DNA of 64,000 nt from CAVRQM01 sp963723455 (GTDB lineage Bacteria > Pseudomonadota > Alphaproteobacteria > Acetobacterales > Acetobacteraceae): the NCBI GenBank assembly GCA_963723455.1, contig CAVRQM010000001.1, positions 1 through 64,000 of the forward strand. The letters run 5' to 3'. Below the pieces are notes generated by a model. That model had not been told where the DNA came from and did not search any database. It saw only the letters and a list, made by a program, of their open reading frames with translations. Position numbers and translations under genes: made by a program. Of this stretch, positions 9,195 through 18,010 are shown piece by piece; within the stretch, counting starts at the first letter, position 1, and the number at the start of each line of letters is the position of its first letter.

Positions 9195-10121
9195 CTACTC
9201 CACCGTCCCATCCCCCCGCAGCGGCTTGACCGCGCCGCTCAGCCGGTTGCCGCGCAGGATCGCCGGGGTCGCCGTCTGATTGACCACGAACGTCGTCTCA
9301 TAATCGCCGTCATTGCGGAACTGGTTGTTCTGCACCAGGATCTGCGGCGACGGCCGATCCACGCCTTCCTCGCCGATGGTTATGACGGCGCTGTGGTTCT
9401 CCGCCTTCGGTCCCTTTTCCATGCGGTTGTTCTGCACCAGCACGCCGCCGCCGTTCGGGATGTCGATCAGGTAGCTGGCCGTGCCCTCCGGCCCGTCCTC
9501 GATCGTGCAGCCGACGATCTCGGTGCGGAACGCGCGCGACTTGATGTGATGGCCGACATGCTGCTGGCGGAACACCGAGTTTTCCACCCGCAGCAGCGCC
9601 CAGTGGTTGATGTACATGCCGTGCGCGCAGGACGGGTTGCAGACGCCATTGCGCTCGAAATCGCTGTTGCGCACCAGCAGCGTGCCGCGCGGCTCGTCGG
9701 CGGCCAGGATGCCATCCTGGTTGTCGAGAAAGCGGACGTGATCGACCGTCAGCGTCTCGCCCTCGGCGCGGATTCCAGCGCCGTTGCCGTCCGCCACCCG
9801 CGCACGGGTCAGCGTCAGATTGCGGATGGCAACGTTGCGGCCGTCGATGACGAACAAGGCTTTGCCCTCGCACGTCTTGTCGGTGATGATGGTTCCGGTC
9901 TCCGAGGCGCCCTCGACCGTGAGATTGTTCTGCCGCCATACCGCGCAGTCAAAATACTGGCCGGGCGCGATCACCACCCGGTCGCCGTCCTGGGCGGCCG
10001 ACGCGGCCTGCGACGGTTGGGCGAATTCCTGCCCGGGGCCGACCTGCAAGACGCGCGCCTGCCCCGCTCCACACGACGACGCCAGCACGATGGCCCCCAG
10101 GATGATCGCCCGCATTGCCAT
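9195..10121 (-). CDS. Secreted right-handed parallel beta-helix protein
   Basis: 308 residues from ATG 10121, preceded by AGGGGG. An N-terminal signal (MRAIILGAIVLASSCGAGQA) directs export; the LASSC stretch could be a weak lipobox, but cleavage after GQA is equally possible. The mature part has a pectate-lyase-like repeat pattern: VVIAPGQYFDCAVW, LTVEGASETGTIIT, VAIRNLTLTRARVADGNGAG, LTVDHVRFLDNQDGILAADE, LLVRNSDFERNG, LRVENSVF and VLVQNNRMEKG. Such folds bind or cleave polysaccharides or act as surface adhesins; no catalytic set is assignable. It is paralogous to the divergent neighbour: both share the GQYFDC/GAYYDC and DGNGAGIRAE blocks. Confidence 0.85.
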   Translation of the reverse strand: MAMRAIILGAIVLASSCGAGQARVLQVGPGQEFAQPSQAASAAQDGDRVVIAPGQYFDCAVWRQNNLTVEGASETGTIITDKTCEGKALFVIDGRNVAIRNLTLTRARVADGNGAGIRAEGETLTVDHVRFLDNQDGILAADEPRGTLLVRNSDFERNGVCNPSCAHGMYINHWALLRVENSVFRQQHVGHHIKSRAFRTEIVGCTIEDGPEGTASYLIDIPNGGGVLVQNNRMEKGPKAENHSAVITIGEEGVDRPSPQILVQNNQFRNDGDYETTFVVNQTATPAILRGNRLSGAVKPLRGDGTVE

Positions 10122-10158
10122 GGTCCCCCCTGTTCGCGTTCCACTATGGCACATCGGC

Positions 10159-11115
10159 ATGGCGGCGGTGATGCTGCTGGGAGCGCCGTCCGCGGCGGTC
10201 GCGCGCACGCTGACCGTCGGCGACGGCGCCGAGTACGCCAAGCCGAGCGACGCGGCGCGCGCGGCGCAGGCGGGCGACACTATACGCATCCTGCCCGGCG
10301 CATATTACGACTGCGCGGCGTGGCGGGCGGACGGTCTGGTGATCGAGGGCGCGGGCGCGTCCACCGTGCTGACCGATACGACCTGCCAGGGCAAGGCGAT
10401 CATGGTCATCGACGGGCGCGGCGTCACCGTTCGCGACCTGACGCTGGCGCGCGCGCGGGTGCCGGACGGCAACGGCGCCGGCATCCGTGCGGAGGCGGCC
10501 GACCTGCTGGTGCAGCGTGTTCGGTTTGACAACGACCAGGACGGGGTGCTGGCGGCCGACCAGCCCGGCGGCGTCCTGCGCGTGGAGGATTGCGTGTTCA
10601 CCGCCGATGGCGCGAGCGACGGTCCGCACCCGACGGCCTCGCTGGTGGTGGGCGAATGGGCGAGCCTGATCGTGCGCGGCTCCCGTTTCGAACAGGTCGG
10701 CGGGCAAGCGGCGGTCCTGTCGCGCGCGGCGCGCACCGAGATCGACGCAAGCCGCATCGACGCCGCCCCACTCGGCCGCGCCACGATCGAGGCGAGCGGC
10801 GCGCTGCTCGCGCAGGACGACACCGTCCAGGCGGCGCCCGGGGGCCAGCATGCGGCGTTCCTGCTGCTGCCCGGCGGCTCGGATGCGGCGTCGCTGCTGC
10901 GCCATGACGCGCTGGGCGGGCCGGGCACGCTGCTGCTGAACTGGTCGGGCCAGCCGACGCAGCTGGAGGACAACGTGCTGCCCGCCGGCGGCGTCGAGGA
11001 CTCCTCGGCCGGGTCATGGGGGTTTCGTCTGCGCGGGCTGCTGCACGAGGCGTATGACGCGGCGCACGCGGCAGCCGGCGCGCTGCATCGCCGCGCGCTC
11101 GGCTGGCTGCGCTGA
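10159..11115 (+). CDS. Secreted right-handed parallel beta-helix protein (paralogue)
   Basis: 318 residues from ATG 10159, giving a short signal peptide MAAVMLLGAPSAAVA; ATG 10120 would add 13 residues and overlap the divergent start. Repeats match the neighbour closely: IRILPGAYYDCAAW, LVIEGAGASTVLTD, VTVRDLTLARARVPDGNGAG, LLVQRVRFDNDQDGVLAADQ, LRVEDCVF and LIVRGSRFEQVG. The C-terminal third is less repetitive and ends in an Ala/Arg-rich helix (LLHEAYDAAHAAAGALHRRA). The stop overlaps the start of the glycosidase-like gene (TGATG), so the two are probably co-translated. Likely periplasmic or surface-exposed; ligand unknown. Confidence 0.82.
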   Translation: MAAVMLLGAPSAAVARTLTVGDGAEYAKPSDAARAAQAGDTIRILPGAYYDCAAWRADGLVIEGAGASTVLTDTTCQGKAIMVIDGRGVTVRDLTLARARVPDGNGAGIRAEAADLLVQRVRFDNDQDGVLAADQPGGVLRVEDCVFTADGASDGPHPTASLVVGEWASLIVRGSRFEQVGGQAAVLSRAARTEIDASRIDAAPLGRATIEASGALLAQDDTVQAAPGGQHAAFLLLPGGSDAASLLRHDALGGPGTLLLNWSGQPTQLEDNVLPAGGVEDSSAGSWGFRLRGLLHEAYDAAHAAAGALHRRALGWLR

Positions 11116-13550
11116 TGCGGGCGGCCCTGGCCGGACTGCTGCTGCTGGCTCTGGCACCGGCAAACGCGGACGAGATCCAAATTCCGGCCGCCCTGGATCG
11201 CAACGGTCCCGCGGTGGCCATCTGGCACCCCTCGGCTCCTGCCGCCGGCGTGCTGGATCTCGATTGGACGGATGCGGCCGGCCGGCTGGTCGAGCGTCAT
11301 CGCCTGACGCTGGACCAGCCGCTGCCGGAGGTCGCGGTGACGCTCGATCTGCGACGCGCCGTGCTGCCGGACAATCGCCTGACCGCACGCTTCACGCCGC
11401 GCGACGGCGGCGCCGCCAGCGTTTCGCAGAGCGGCTTCGTGGCCCGCCCGCCGCCCGGCTGGGACCGATACCAGGTGCTGATGTGGCAGGATCTGCCGCC
11501 GGCCGGGCTGGCCGGGCTGGCGGCGCTGGGCATCACCGGGGCCAAGCTGATGCACCCGCTCGCGGCGGACGGTCGGGTGGCGACGGCGCAGCGCCTGGCA
11601 GCCGGTGTGCGCTGGTATGACGAGAACCTGGCCACCGATTTCTACGCCGCGTATCACCGCTGGAGGCCCGGCCTGTCGGTCACCTGGGCGATGGACCGCC
11701 TGCGCGACCGTCACCGCGCGGCCCCGGACGACATATCCGTGTTCAGCCGCTCGCCAAGCCTGTCCGATCCAGCCTGGCTTGCCACGATCTCGGCGCGGCT
11801 GACCGCGCTCGCGCGCGAACAGGCCGCCTATCGCCCGCTATTCTATAATCTTGGCGACGAGAGCGGCATTGCCGATCTCGCTGCGGCCTGGGACTTCGAC
11901 CGTTCGCCCGGCTCGCTGTCCGCCATGCGGCTCTGGCTGCGCGGCCGCTTCGCCTCTCTGGCGGCGCTGAATCGGGCCTGGAACACGAGTTTCGCCGATT
12001 GGGACGCGGTGACCCCGGCGCTGACCGATGCCGCGCTGCGCGACGATGGCGCGGTGCCGTCCTGGATGGCGTTCAAGGCCTGGATGGACACGGCATTCGC
12101 TCGCGCGGTGCGGGCCGGCGCAGACGCAATCCATCGCGGCGACCCGGAGGGCTTGGCCGCGCTGGAGGGCGGCCAGATTCCGGGCTGGGGCGGCTACGAT
12201 TACGCGAAGCTCGCTCCGGCCCTGGACGCGATGGAGATCTACGATTTCGGCAACGCGGTCGAGATCGCGCAATCGGTGAACCCGGCGCTGCGCGTGCTGA
12301 CCACCAGCTTCGAGAGCGGCCCGGCCGAACAGCGCCGGCTGTGGCACGAGTTCCTGCTGGGAGGGCACGGGACGATCATCTGGGACGAGACCGGCGAGGT
12401 GGTCCGCCCCGATGGCGCGCCCGGGCCGCGCGGCGAGGCGCTGGCCCCGGTGTTCCGCGCGCTGAGTGGCGCGATCGGGGCACAATTGCTGGATGCCGCG
12501 CCAGCGCGCGGCGAGGCGGCGATCCTGTATTCTCAGGCCAGCTTTCGACTGGAATGGTTGCTGGCCCGCAGGAGCGAGGGCGCCGACTGGACCCTGCGCA
12601 GCGCGTCGAGCGAATACGCCGACACGCCCTGGCGCGCCGCGACCCGCCGGGCCGCGCGACTGCTGGCCGAACTGGGCGCACAGCCGCGTTGGGTCACGCC
12701 GGAGCAGCTGGCGGGCGGGCTGCTGGCGCGCGACGGCACGCGGCTGCTGGTTCTGCCGCACAGCATCGCCCTGTCGGATGCCGAGGTGACGGCGGTGCGC
12801 CACTTCGCCGAAGCGGGCGGCACGGTGCTGGCCGATATCCCGCCCGGCGAGCGCGACGACCTCGGGCGGCGACGCGCGGCCTTGCCACTGGCCGACCTTG
12901 CCGCCTCCGGCCGGCTGCTGCTACCGGCCTGGCTGCGCCAGGCCGGCGCGCCGCCCGACGAGATGGCGACGCTGCTGGCGCAGGCCGGCGTGCATCCGCC
13001 CCTGGCCGTGGTCGAGGCGGATGGCAGGCCGGCCGCGGGCGTTGACATCCGCCTGTTCCGCAGCGGCGCCGCGCTGATCGCCGGCATCCAGCGCCAGGAT
13101 TCGCTGACCGGCGAGCGGACCGTGGCGCTGCGCCTGCCGGCCCCGCTCTGGGTGCGGCAGGCCGGCGGCGCGGCCCCGGACCGTCCGGTGACGAGCCTGA
13201 CCCTGCAGCTTGGCCCGGTGATGCCGGCGCTGCTGGTGCTGTCGCCGGCTCCCTTGCCCGCCCTGACGCTGACGGCCCCCGCGCAGGCGGCGACCGGCGA
13301 TCTGGTGCCGATCCGCCTGGGCCTGGATGGCCCGAGCCAGCTGGCTGCCCGGTTCGTGCGCCTGGAGGTCATCGATCCGGCGGCCCAGCCGGTCCCGGCG
13401 CTATCGGCCACGATCCGGGTGCCGCCGCAGGGCTGCGTCTGGAACTGGCCGCTGGCCGTCAGTGATCGCCCGGGGGCCTGGGAGGTGCGCGCGACCGACG
13501 CGCTGACCGGCCAGGTGGTATCGGGGAACGTGCTGACGCAGGCGCGGTGA
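11115..13550 (+). CDS. Secreted GH42-like glycoside hydrolase
   Basis: 811 residues with a signal peptide (MRAALAGLLLLALAPANA). After an N-terminal beta domain comes a TIM-barrel-like part with the GH42/beta-galactosidase signature stretch FYNLGDESGIADLAAAWDF, SPGSLSAMRLWLRGRFASL and AALNRAWNTSFADWDAVTP. The Glu in GDES occupies the acid/base position; WGGYDYAKLAPALDAMEIYD and FLLGGHGTIIWDETG follow the barrel pattern. Residues near 540-575 (LLVLPHSIALSDAEV, AEAGGTVLADIPPGE) form the glutamine-amidotransferase-like trimerisation domain. Family assignment rests on these patterns; the substrate could be a beta-galactoside or another glycan. Co-translated with the beta-helix gene. Confidence 0.75.
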   Translation: MRAALAGLLLLALAPANADEIQIPAALDRNGPAVAIWHPSAPAAGVLDLDWTDAAGRLVERHRLTLDQPLPEVAVTLDLRRAVLPDNRLTARFTPRDGGAASVSQSGFVARPPPGWDRYQVLMWQDLPPAGLAGLAALGITGAKLMHPLAADGRVATAQRLAAGVRWYDENLATDFYAAYHRWRPGLSVTWAMDRLRDRHRAAPDDISVFSRSPSLSDPAWLATISARLTALAREQAAYRPLFYNLGDESGIADLAAAWDFDRSPGSLSAMRLWLRGRFASLAALNRAWNTSFADWDAVTPALTDAALRDDGAVPSWMAFKAWMDTAFARAVRAGADAIHRGDPEGLAALEGGQIPGWGGYDYAKLAPALDAMEIYDFGNAVEIAQSVNPALRVLTTSFESGPAEQRRLWHEFLLGGHGTIIWDETGEVVRPDGAPGPRGEALAPVFRALSGAIGAQLLDAAPARGEAAILYSQASFRLEWLLARRSEGADWTLRSASSEYADTPWRAATRRAARLLAELGAQPRWVTPEQLAGGLLARDGTRLLVLPHSIALSDAEVTAVRHFAEAGGTVLADIPPGERDDLGRRRAALPLADLAASGRLLLPAWLRQAGAPPDEMATLLAQAGVHPPLAVVEADGRPAAGVDIRLFRSGAALIAGIQRQDSLTGERTVALRLPAPLWVRQAGGAAPDRPVTSLTLQLGPVMPALLVLSPAPLPALTLTAPAQAATGDLVPIRLGLDGPSQLAARFVRLEVIDPAAQPVPALSATIRVPPQGCVWNWPLAVSDRPGAWEVRATDALTGQVVSGNVLTQAR

Positions 13551-13737
13551 ACGCGAAGCGACTTGTTGGAAAACCGTGGCCCCCGCCGTCACCCTGCGCC
13601 GCGATCAGCGCCCGCGGCAGCCGACCATTGCGCAATAGCAACTGCTCGGAACCCTGCCGTCCACGACCGAGATGTCGATCGTCGCAGCACACGCCGCGCC
13701 CGCGGGCGGATGGCTGCCGGCGAGAGTCGTTGCGCGA

Positions 13738-16700
13738 TCACTCGGCCGGGTGTGGCGCGGCTGCCGCAACCGCATCGCTGCCGCGCCGCCGCCGGACCAG
13801 GCGGGCCGATGCCTGGCTGATCCGGTCCATCACCACGTAGAACGACGGCACGAACACCAGCGACAGAACGGTGCTGACCAGCAACCCGCCGATCACGCCG
13901 ATGGCCATTGGCGCTCGGAACTCGCCGCCATCGCCCAGCCCCAGCGCGCTGGGGATCATGCCGGCCACCATCGCGATCGTGGTCATCACGATCGGCCGCG
14001 CCCGCTTGGCGCCCGCCGAGATGATCGCGGCGCGGCGCGGCACGCCGCGGCGGCGCTCCTCGACCGCGAAATCCACCAGCATGATGGCGTTCTTGGTGAC
14101 GATGCCGAGCAGCATCAGGATGCCGATGACCACCGGCAGACTGATCGGCTGTCCGGTCAGCAGCAGGGCGGCGATCACCCCGCCCAGCGACAGCGGCAGC
14201 GAGAGCAGGATCGTCACCGGCTGAAAGACGTCGCCCAGCAGCAGCACCAGCACCGCCAGCACCAACATCAGCCCGGCGCCGATCGCGGTCAGGAAGCCGC
14301 TGAACACCTCGGCCATGATCTCCGCGTCGCCGCCGTTCTGGATGCGCACGCCGGGCGGCAGGTGGTTGGCCTCGGGCAGCGCGTACACCCGCGCCAGCGC
14401 CGCCCCCAGCGGCGCGTTGCCGACCAGGTCGGCGCCGACCACCACGCGCCGCTCCCGGTCGAAACGCTCGATCGAGGACGGCCCCTCGGCAAACGCCAGA
14501 TCAGCCACCGCCAGCAGCGGCACCGACAGGCCGGCGGCGCTGGTCACCGGCACCGTCCCCAGCGCCGACACGTCCTGGCGCACGCGATCATCGAGCTGCA
14601 CGCGCATCGGAATCAGCCGGTCGCCGTCGCGGAACTTCGGCAGGTTCGCGGCAATGTCGCCGAGCGTGCCGATGCGCAGCGCCTCGGACATCATCTGCGT
14701 GGTGATGCCGAGCCGAGCCGCCTCGTCGCCGCGCGGCGCCACCCGCAGCTCCGGCCGCGCCACGCCGGCGCTGGCCGCCACGTTGGAAAACCCGGGCAGC
14801 CGGCGCATCGCACTTTCCAGCCGTGCCACGGCATGATCCAGCGCCACCGGGTCGCGGCCCAGCACGGTCACCGACAGCTCGCGCTCGCCGCGGTCGTTGA
14901 CATACCAGCCGCGCAGGTCGGGGATCGCGGCAATGCGCCGGGTGATGTCGCCCTCGACCTGCTTCTGGCTCTTGGTCCGCGCGTCCTTGCGAACCAGGTT
15001 GACCACCATCGACGCGCGCCGCACCTCCTGCGCGTCGCCGGTCGGCGTCGTGCCGCCGACCACGTACACGGACGAAACCTCGGGCAACTGCCGCAGGCTG
15101 CGCGCCACCGCGTCGGTCTTTGCGCGCGTGTCGTCCAGCGTGGCGCCGGGCGGCAGCTCCAGCGACAGCACGGCGCGCGAATCGTCCTGCGGCGGGATGA
15201 AGCCGGTCGGCAGCAGCGTGGTGGACCAGATCGAGGCCGCAAAGACTGCCAGGCCGAGCAGCATCGTCACCGCCGGGCGATCGAGCGTCGCCGAGAGCAG
15301 GCGCGCGTAGAACCGCATCACCATGCCATCGCGCACCAGGCCGTTGCCGTGCGGGCGGAGGAAATACGCCGCCATCACCGGTGTCGCCAGCCGCGCCACC
15401 AGCAGCGAGACCAGCACCGCGGCCGCGACGGTCAGGCCGAACTGCTTGAAGTACTGGCCGGGGATGCCGCCCATGAAGCTGACCGGCGCAAACACGGCGA
15501 CGATGGTCAGCGTGATGGCGATGACCGCCAGCCCGATCTCGTCGGCCGCCTCGATCGCCGCGTGATAGGCCGGCTTGCCCATGCGCATGTGGCGGACGAT
15601 GTTCTCGATCTCGACGATCGCATCATCGACCAGGATGCCGGTGACCAGCGTGATCGCCAGCAGGCTGACGAAGTTCAGCGTGAAGCCCATCAGCGTCATC
15701 AGCCAGAACGCCGGCAGGATCGACAGCGGCAGGGCGATTGCGGCCAGCAAGGTCGCCCGCCAGTCGCGCAGGAAGATGAACACCACCAGCGTCGCCAGCG
15801 CGGCGCCCTCCAGCAGCGACTGCATCGCCGACAGATAGCCGCCATAGGTCGATCGCACGCTGTCGTCGATGCGGGTGAACGTCACCTCGGGATGCGCCGC
15901 CTGCACCGCGTCAAGCCGGGCGCGCGTCGCCTTGGCCACATCCACGTCGCTGGCGCCCTTGGAGCGATAGATCGCGAACGCCACCACCGGGGTCTGGCCA
16001 TCGACGCGGGCGAAGCTGCGCGGCTCCTCGAACGAGTCCGTCACGGTGGCGATGTCCGACAGGCGCACGTCGCGTCCGCCCGCCAGCACGATGCGCGTAT
16101 CGGCCAGCGCGGCCAGGTCGCGCGCGCCGCCCAAGGTGCGGATCGCCTGTTCCTTGGCGCCGATCACGCCGCGCCCGCCGGACAGATCGACACTGGTAGC
16201 GCGCAGCTGGTCGCCGACCGCGCCCGCGGTCAGGCCAAGCGCCATCAGCCGGTCAGGATCGAGCGTCACCCGGATCTCGCGCGTCACGCCGCCGATGCGC
16301 TCGACGCGGCCGATCCCGCGCACGCCCTGCAGATCGCGCGCCACGGTGTCGTCGATGAACCACGAGAGCTGCTCCGGCGTCATGCCGGGCGAGGCGGCGG
16401 CGAAGGTCTGGATCGACTGGCCGACCACATCGATGCGCTGGATCAGCGGCTCGTCGATTGTCTGCGGCAATTCGGCGCGCACCTGCGCGATCGCGTCCTT
16501 CACGTCGTTCAGCGCGCGGTCGCTGTTCACCTCCAGCCGGAACTCGATCGAGGTCAGCGAACTGCCGTCGGTGACGCTGGACTGGATGTGCTTGATCCCG
16601 GCGATGCTGGCGACCGCATCCTCGACCTTGCGCGTGACCTGGGTTTCCAGCTCGGACGGCGCAGCGCCGGACTGGGTGATGGTGATCGCCACCACCGGGA

Positions 16701-16830
16701 TGTCGATGTTGGGCGAACGGGTGATCGGGATGGCGCGGAAGCCGATCACGCCGAGCACCATCAGCACGCAGAACAGCACCACGGACGGGATCGGCCGGCG
16801 GATCGCGGCGCCGGAGATGTTCAGGGCCAC
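13738..16830 (-). CDS. RND-family efflux transporter, inner-membrane subunit
   Basis: 1030 residues, the usual AcrB/MexB-superfamily length. It starts at GTG 16830 with ALNISGAAIRRPIPSVVLFC (cytoplasmic end and TM1). Porter-domain motifs include SPNIDIPVVAITITQSGA and ETQVTRKVEDAVASIAGI; the TM4 proton-relay Asp pair is in LVTGILVDDAIVEIENIV; the symmetric second half has LGIVTKNAIMLVDFAVEERR and AKRARPIVMTTIAMVAGMIP. The pump works in the inner membrane with the adaptor encoded 37 bp upstream. No outer-membrane channel gene is adjacent. It is the last gene of the acpP-fabF-methyltransferase-oxidoreductase-adaptor string. Intact, unlike the second RND gene of the window. Confidence 0.93.
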   Translation of the reverse strand: MALNISGAAIRRPIPSVVLFCVLMVLGVIGFRAIPITRSPNIDIPVVAITITQSGAAPSELETQVTRKVEDAVASIAGIKHIQSSVTDGSSLTSIEFRLEVNSDRALNDVKDAIAQVRAELPQTIDEPLIQRIDVVGQSIQTFAAASPGMTPEQLSWFIDDTVARDLQGVRGIGRVERIGGVTREIRVTLDPDRLMALGLTAGAVGDQLRATSVDLSGGRGVIGAKEQAIRTLGGARDLAALADTRIVLAGGRDVRLSDIATVTDSFEEPRSFARVDGQTPVVAFAIYRSKGASDVDVAKATRARLDAVQAAHPEVTFTRIDDSVRSTYGGYLSAMQSLLEGAALATLVVFIFLRDWRATLLAAIALPLSILPAFWLMTLMGFTLNFVSLLAITLVTGILVDDAIVEIENIVRHMRMGKPAYHAAIEAADEIGLAVIAITLTIVAVFAPVSFMGGIPGQYFKQFGLTVAAAVLVSLLVARLATPVMAAYFLRPHGNGLVRDGMVMRFYARLLSATLDRPAVTMLLGLAVFAASIWSTTLLPTGFIPPQDDSRAVLSLELPPGATLDDTRAKTDAVARSLRQLPEVSSVYVVGGTTPTGDAQEVRRASMVVNLVRKDARTKSQKQVEGDITRRIAAIPDLRGWYVNDRGERELSVTVLGRDPVALDHAVARLESAMRRLPGFSNVAASAGVARPELRVAPRGDEAARLGITTQMMSEALRIGTLGDIAANLPKFRDGDRLIPMRVQLDDRVRQDVSALGTVPVTSAAGLSVPLLAVADLAFAEGPSSIERFDRERRVVVGADLVGNAPLGAALARVYALPEANHLPPGVRIQNGGDAEIMAEVFSGFLTAIGAGLMLVLAVLVLLLGDVFQPVTILLSLPLSLGGVIAALLLTGQPISLPVVIGILMLLGIVTKNAIMLVDFAVEERRRGVPRRAAIISAGAKRARPIVMTTIAMVAGMIPSALGLGDGGEFRAPMAIGVIGGLLVSTVLSLVFVPSFYVVMDRISQASARLVRRRRGSDAVAAAAPHPAE

Positions 16831-16867
16831 GATTGCACCCCGACCAGTCCAGCAGCCGTCGGAGTCC

Positions 16868-18010
16868 TCACCCCGCCCCGCCCGGCACCGCCGTCACCCG
16901 GTCGCCGCCGCGGACGAAGGTGCCGGAGACCGCGACCACCGTCTCACCGGCGGCGAGACCCTGGGCGATCTCGGCCACGCCCGCCGCGCGCAGCCCCAGC
17001 GTCACCGGGCGCGTCTGCACCATGCCGCCCTGCACGACCTGAACCCGTGCCCCGTCCGGCTCGAACAGCACGGCCGACAGCGGCACCAGCACGCCGTCAT
17101 GCCGCGCCACCTCGATCATGCCGCGGCCGAAGCCGCCGATCGCCGGCGGCGGCACGCTCTCGACCGACACCCGCACCCGACCCAGCCGCGTGCTGCTGTC
17201 CACTTCCGGCGAGACCAGCCGCACCTGCCCGGGCAGCGGCACGACGCGCCCGGGCACGCTCACCTGGGCCGCCTGACCCGGATGCAGGCGGGCCAGGTCG
17301 GCCTCGGGCACCAGCCCCTCCAGTTCCACCGCGCCCGCCTCGATGATGCGGAACAGCGGCTCGCCCGCCTGCCCGACCACCGCGCCCAGCCGCGCGGTGC
17401 GGCGACTGACGATGCCGGCAGCCGGGGCGCGGATTGCCGTGCGGTCGAAATTGACCTGCGCCTCGCGCTGCTGGGCCAGGGACAGCAGCCTGTCGGCCTG
17501 GGCCACGCGCAGCGCGTTCTGGCTGGCGTTCAGGCGCGCATCCGCGGTCTGCGCGGCTGCCAGCTTCTGGTCGTACGCCTCATGCGATTCCGAGCCGCTG
17601 GCCAACAGGCTGCGCGAGCGGCCGAACGCGGCCGCGGCCATGACCCGATTGGCCTGCGCCTCGGCGATCGCGCCCTGCGCCTGATCGATGGCGGCGTCGG
17701 CGCGGGCGACCTGGGCCGCGTCCTGCGCCAGTTGCGCGGCCAGCGTGTCCGATGACAGCCGCGCCAGCACCTGCCCGGCGGCGACGCGGTCACCGGCCTC
17801 GGCGTCGATCTCGGTGATCGCGTGGCCGTCGATCTGCGGGGTCACCAGCACTTCCTCGCGGGCGACGAAATTGCCGGTGACCACCACCTGCTCGGCGATG
17901 CTGCCGCGTCGCGCCGCCACCACGGTCACGCTGGGCGCGGACGGCTCGATCGCGGCGGGCGCGGCCCCGGCCAGCAGCATGAGCACCGGCAGAAGCAGCA
18001 GACGTTTCAT
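16868..18010 (-). CDS. RND efflux periplasmic adaptor (membrane-fusion protein)
   Basis: 380 residues from ATG 18010 with signal peptide MKRLLLLPVLMLLAGAAPAA. Typical adaptor layout: lipoyl half-motif (VVVTGNFVAREEVLVTPQID, AGDRVAAGQVLARLSSDTLA), a long Ala/Gln-rich coiled-coil hairpin (about residues 90-200), the second lipoyl half (FDRTAIRAPAAGIVSRRTAR), then beta-barrel and membrane-proximal domains (GLAAGETVVAVSGTFVRGGD). It would link the RND pump to an outer-membrane channel across the periplasm. The start overlaps the oxidoreductase stop (ATGA), so export and the upstream modifying enzymes are probably co-expressed. Confidence 0.9.
   Translation of the reverse strand: MKRLLLLPVLMLLAGAAPAAIEPSAPSVTVVAARRGSIAEQVVVTGNFVAREEVLVTPQIDGHAITEIDAEAGDRVAAGQVLARLSSDTLAAQLAQDAAQVARADAAIDQAQGAIAEAQANRVMAAAAFGRSRSLLASGSESHEAYDQKLAAAQTADARLNASQNALRVAQADRLLSLAQQREAQVNFDRTAIRAPAAGIVSRRTARLGAVVGQAGEPLFRIIEAGAVELEGLVPEADLARLHPGQAAQVSVPGRVVPLPGQVRLVSPEVDSSTRLGRVRVSVESVPPPAIGGFGRGMIEVARHDGVLVPLSAVLFEPDGARVQVVQGGMVQTRPVTLGLRAAGVAEIAQGLAAGETVVAVSGTFVRGGDRVTAVPGGAG

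Noticed and set aside
13672..17346. Very long plus-strand open frame of more than 1200 codons
   Set aside because: It lies antisense to the RND transporter, is made of Arg/His/Gln/Gly-rich low-complexity sequence and has no ribosome site or family motif; it reflects high G+C codon bias.
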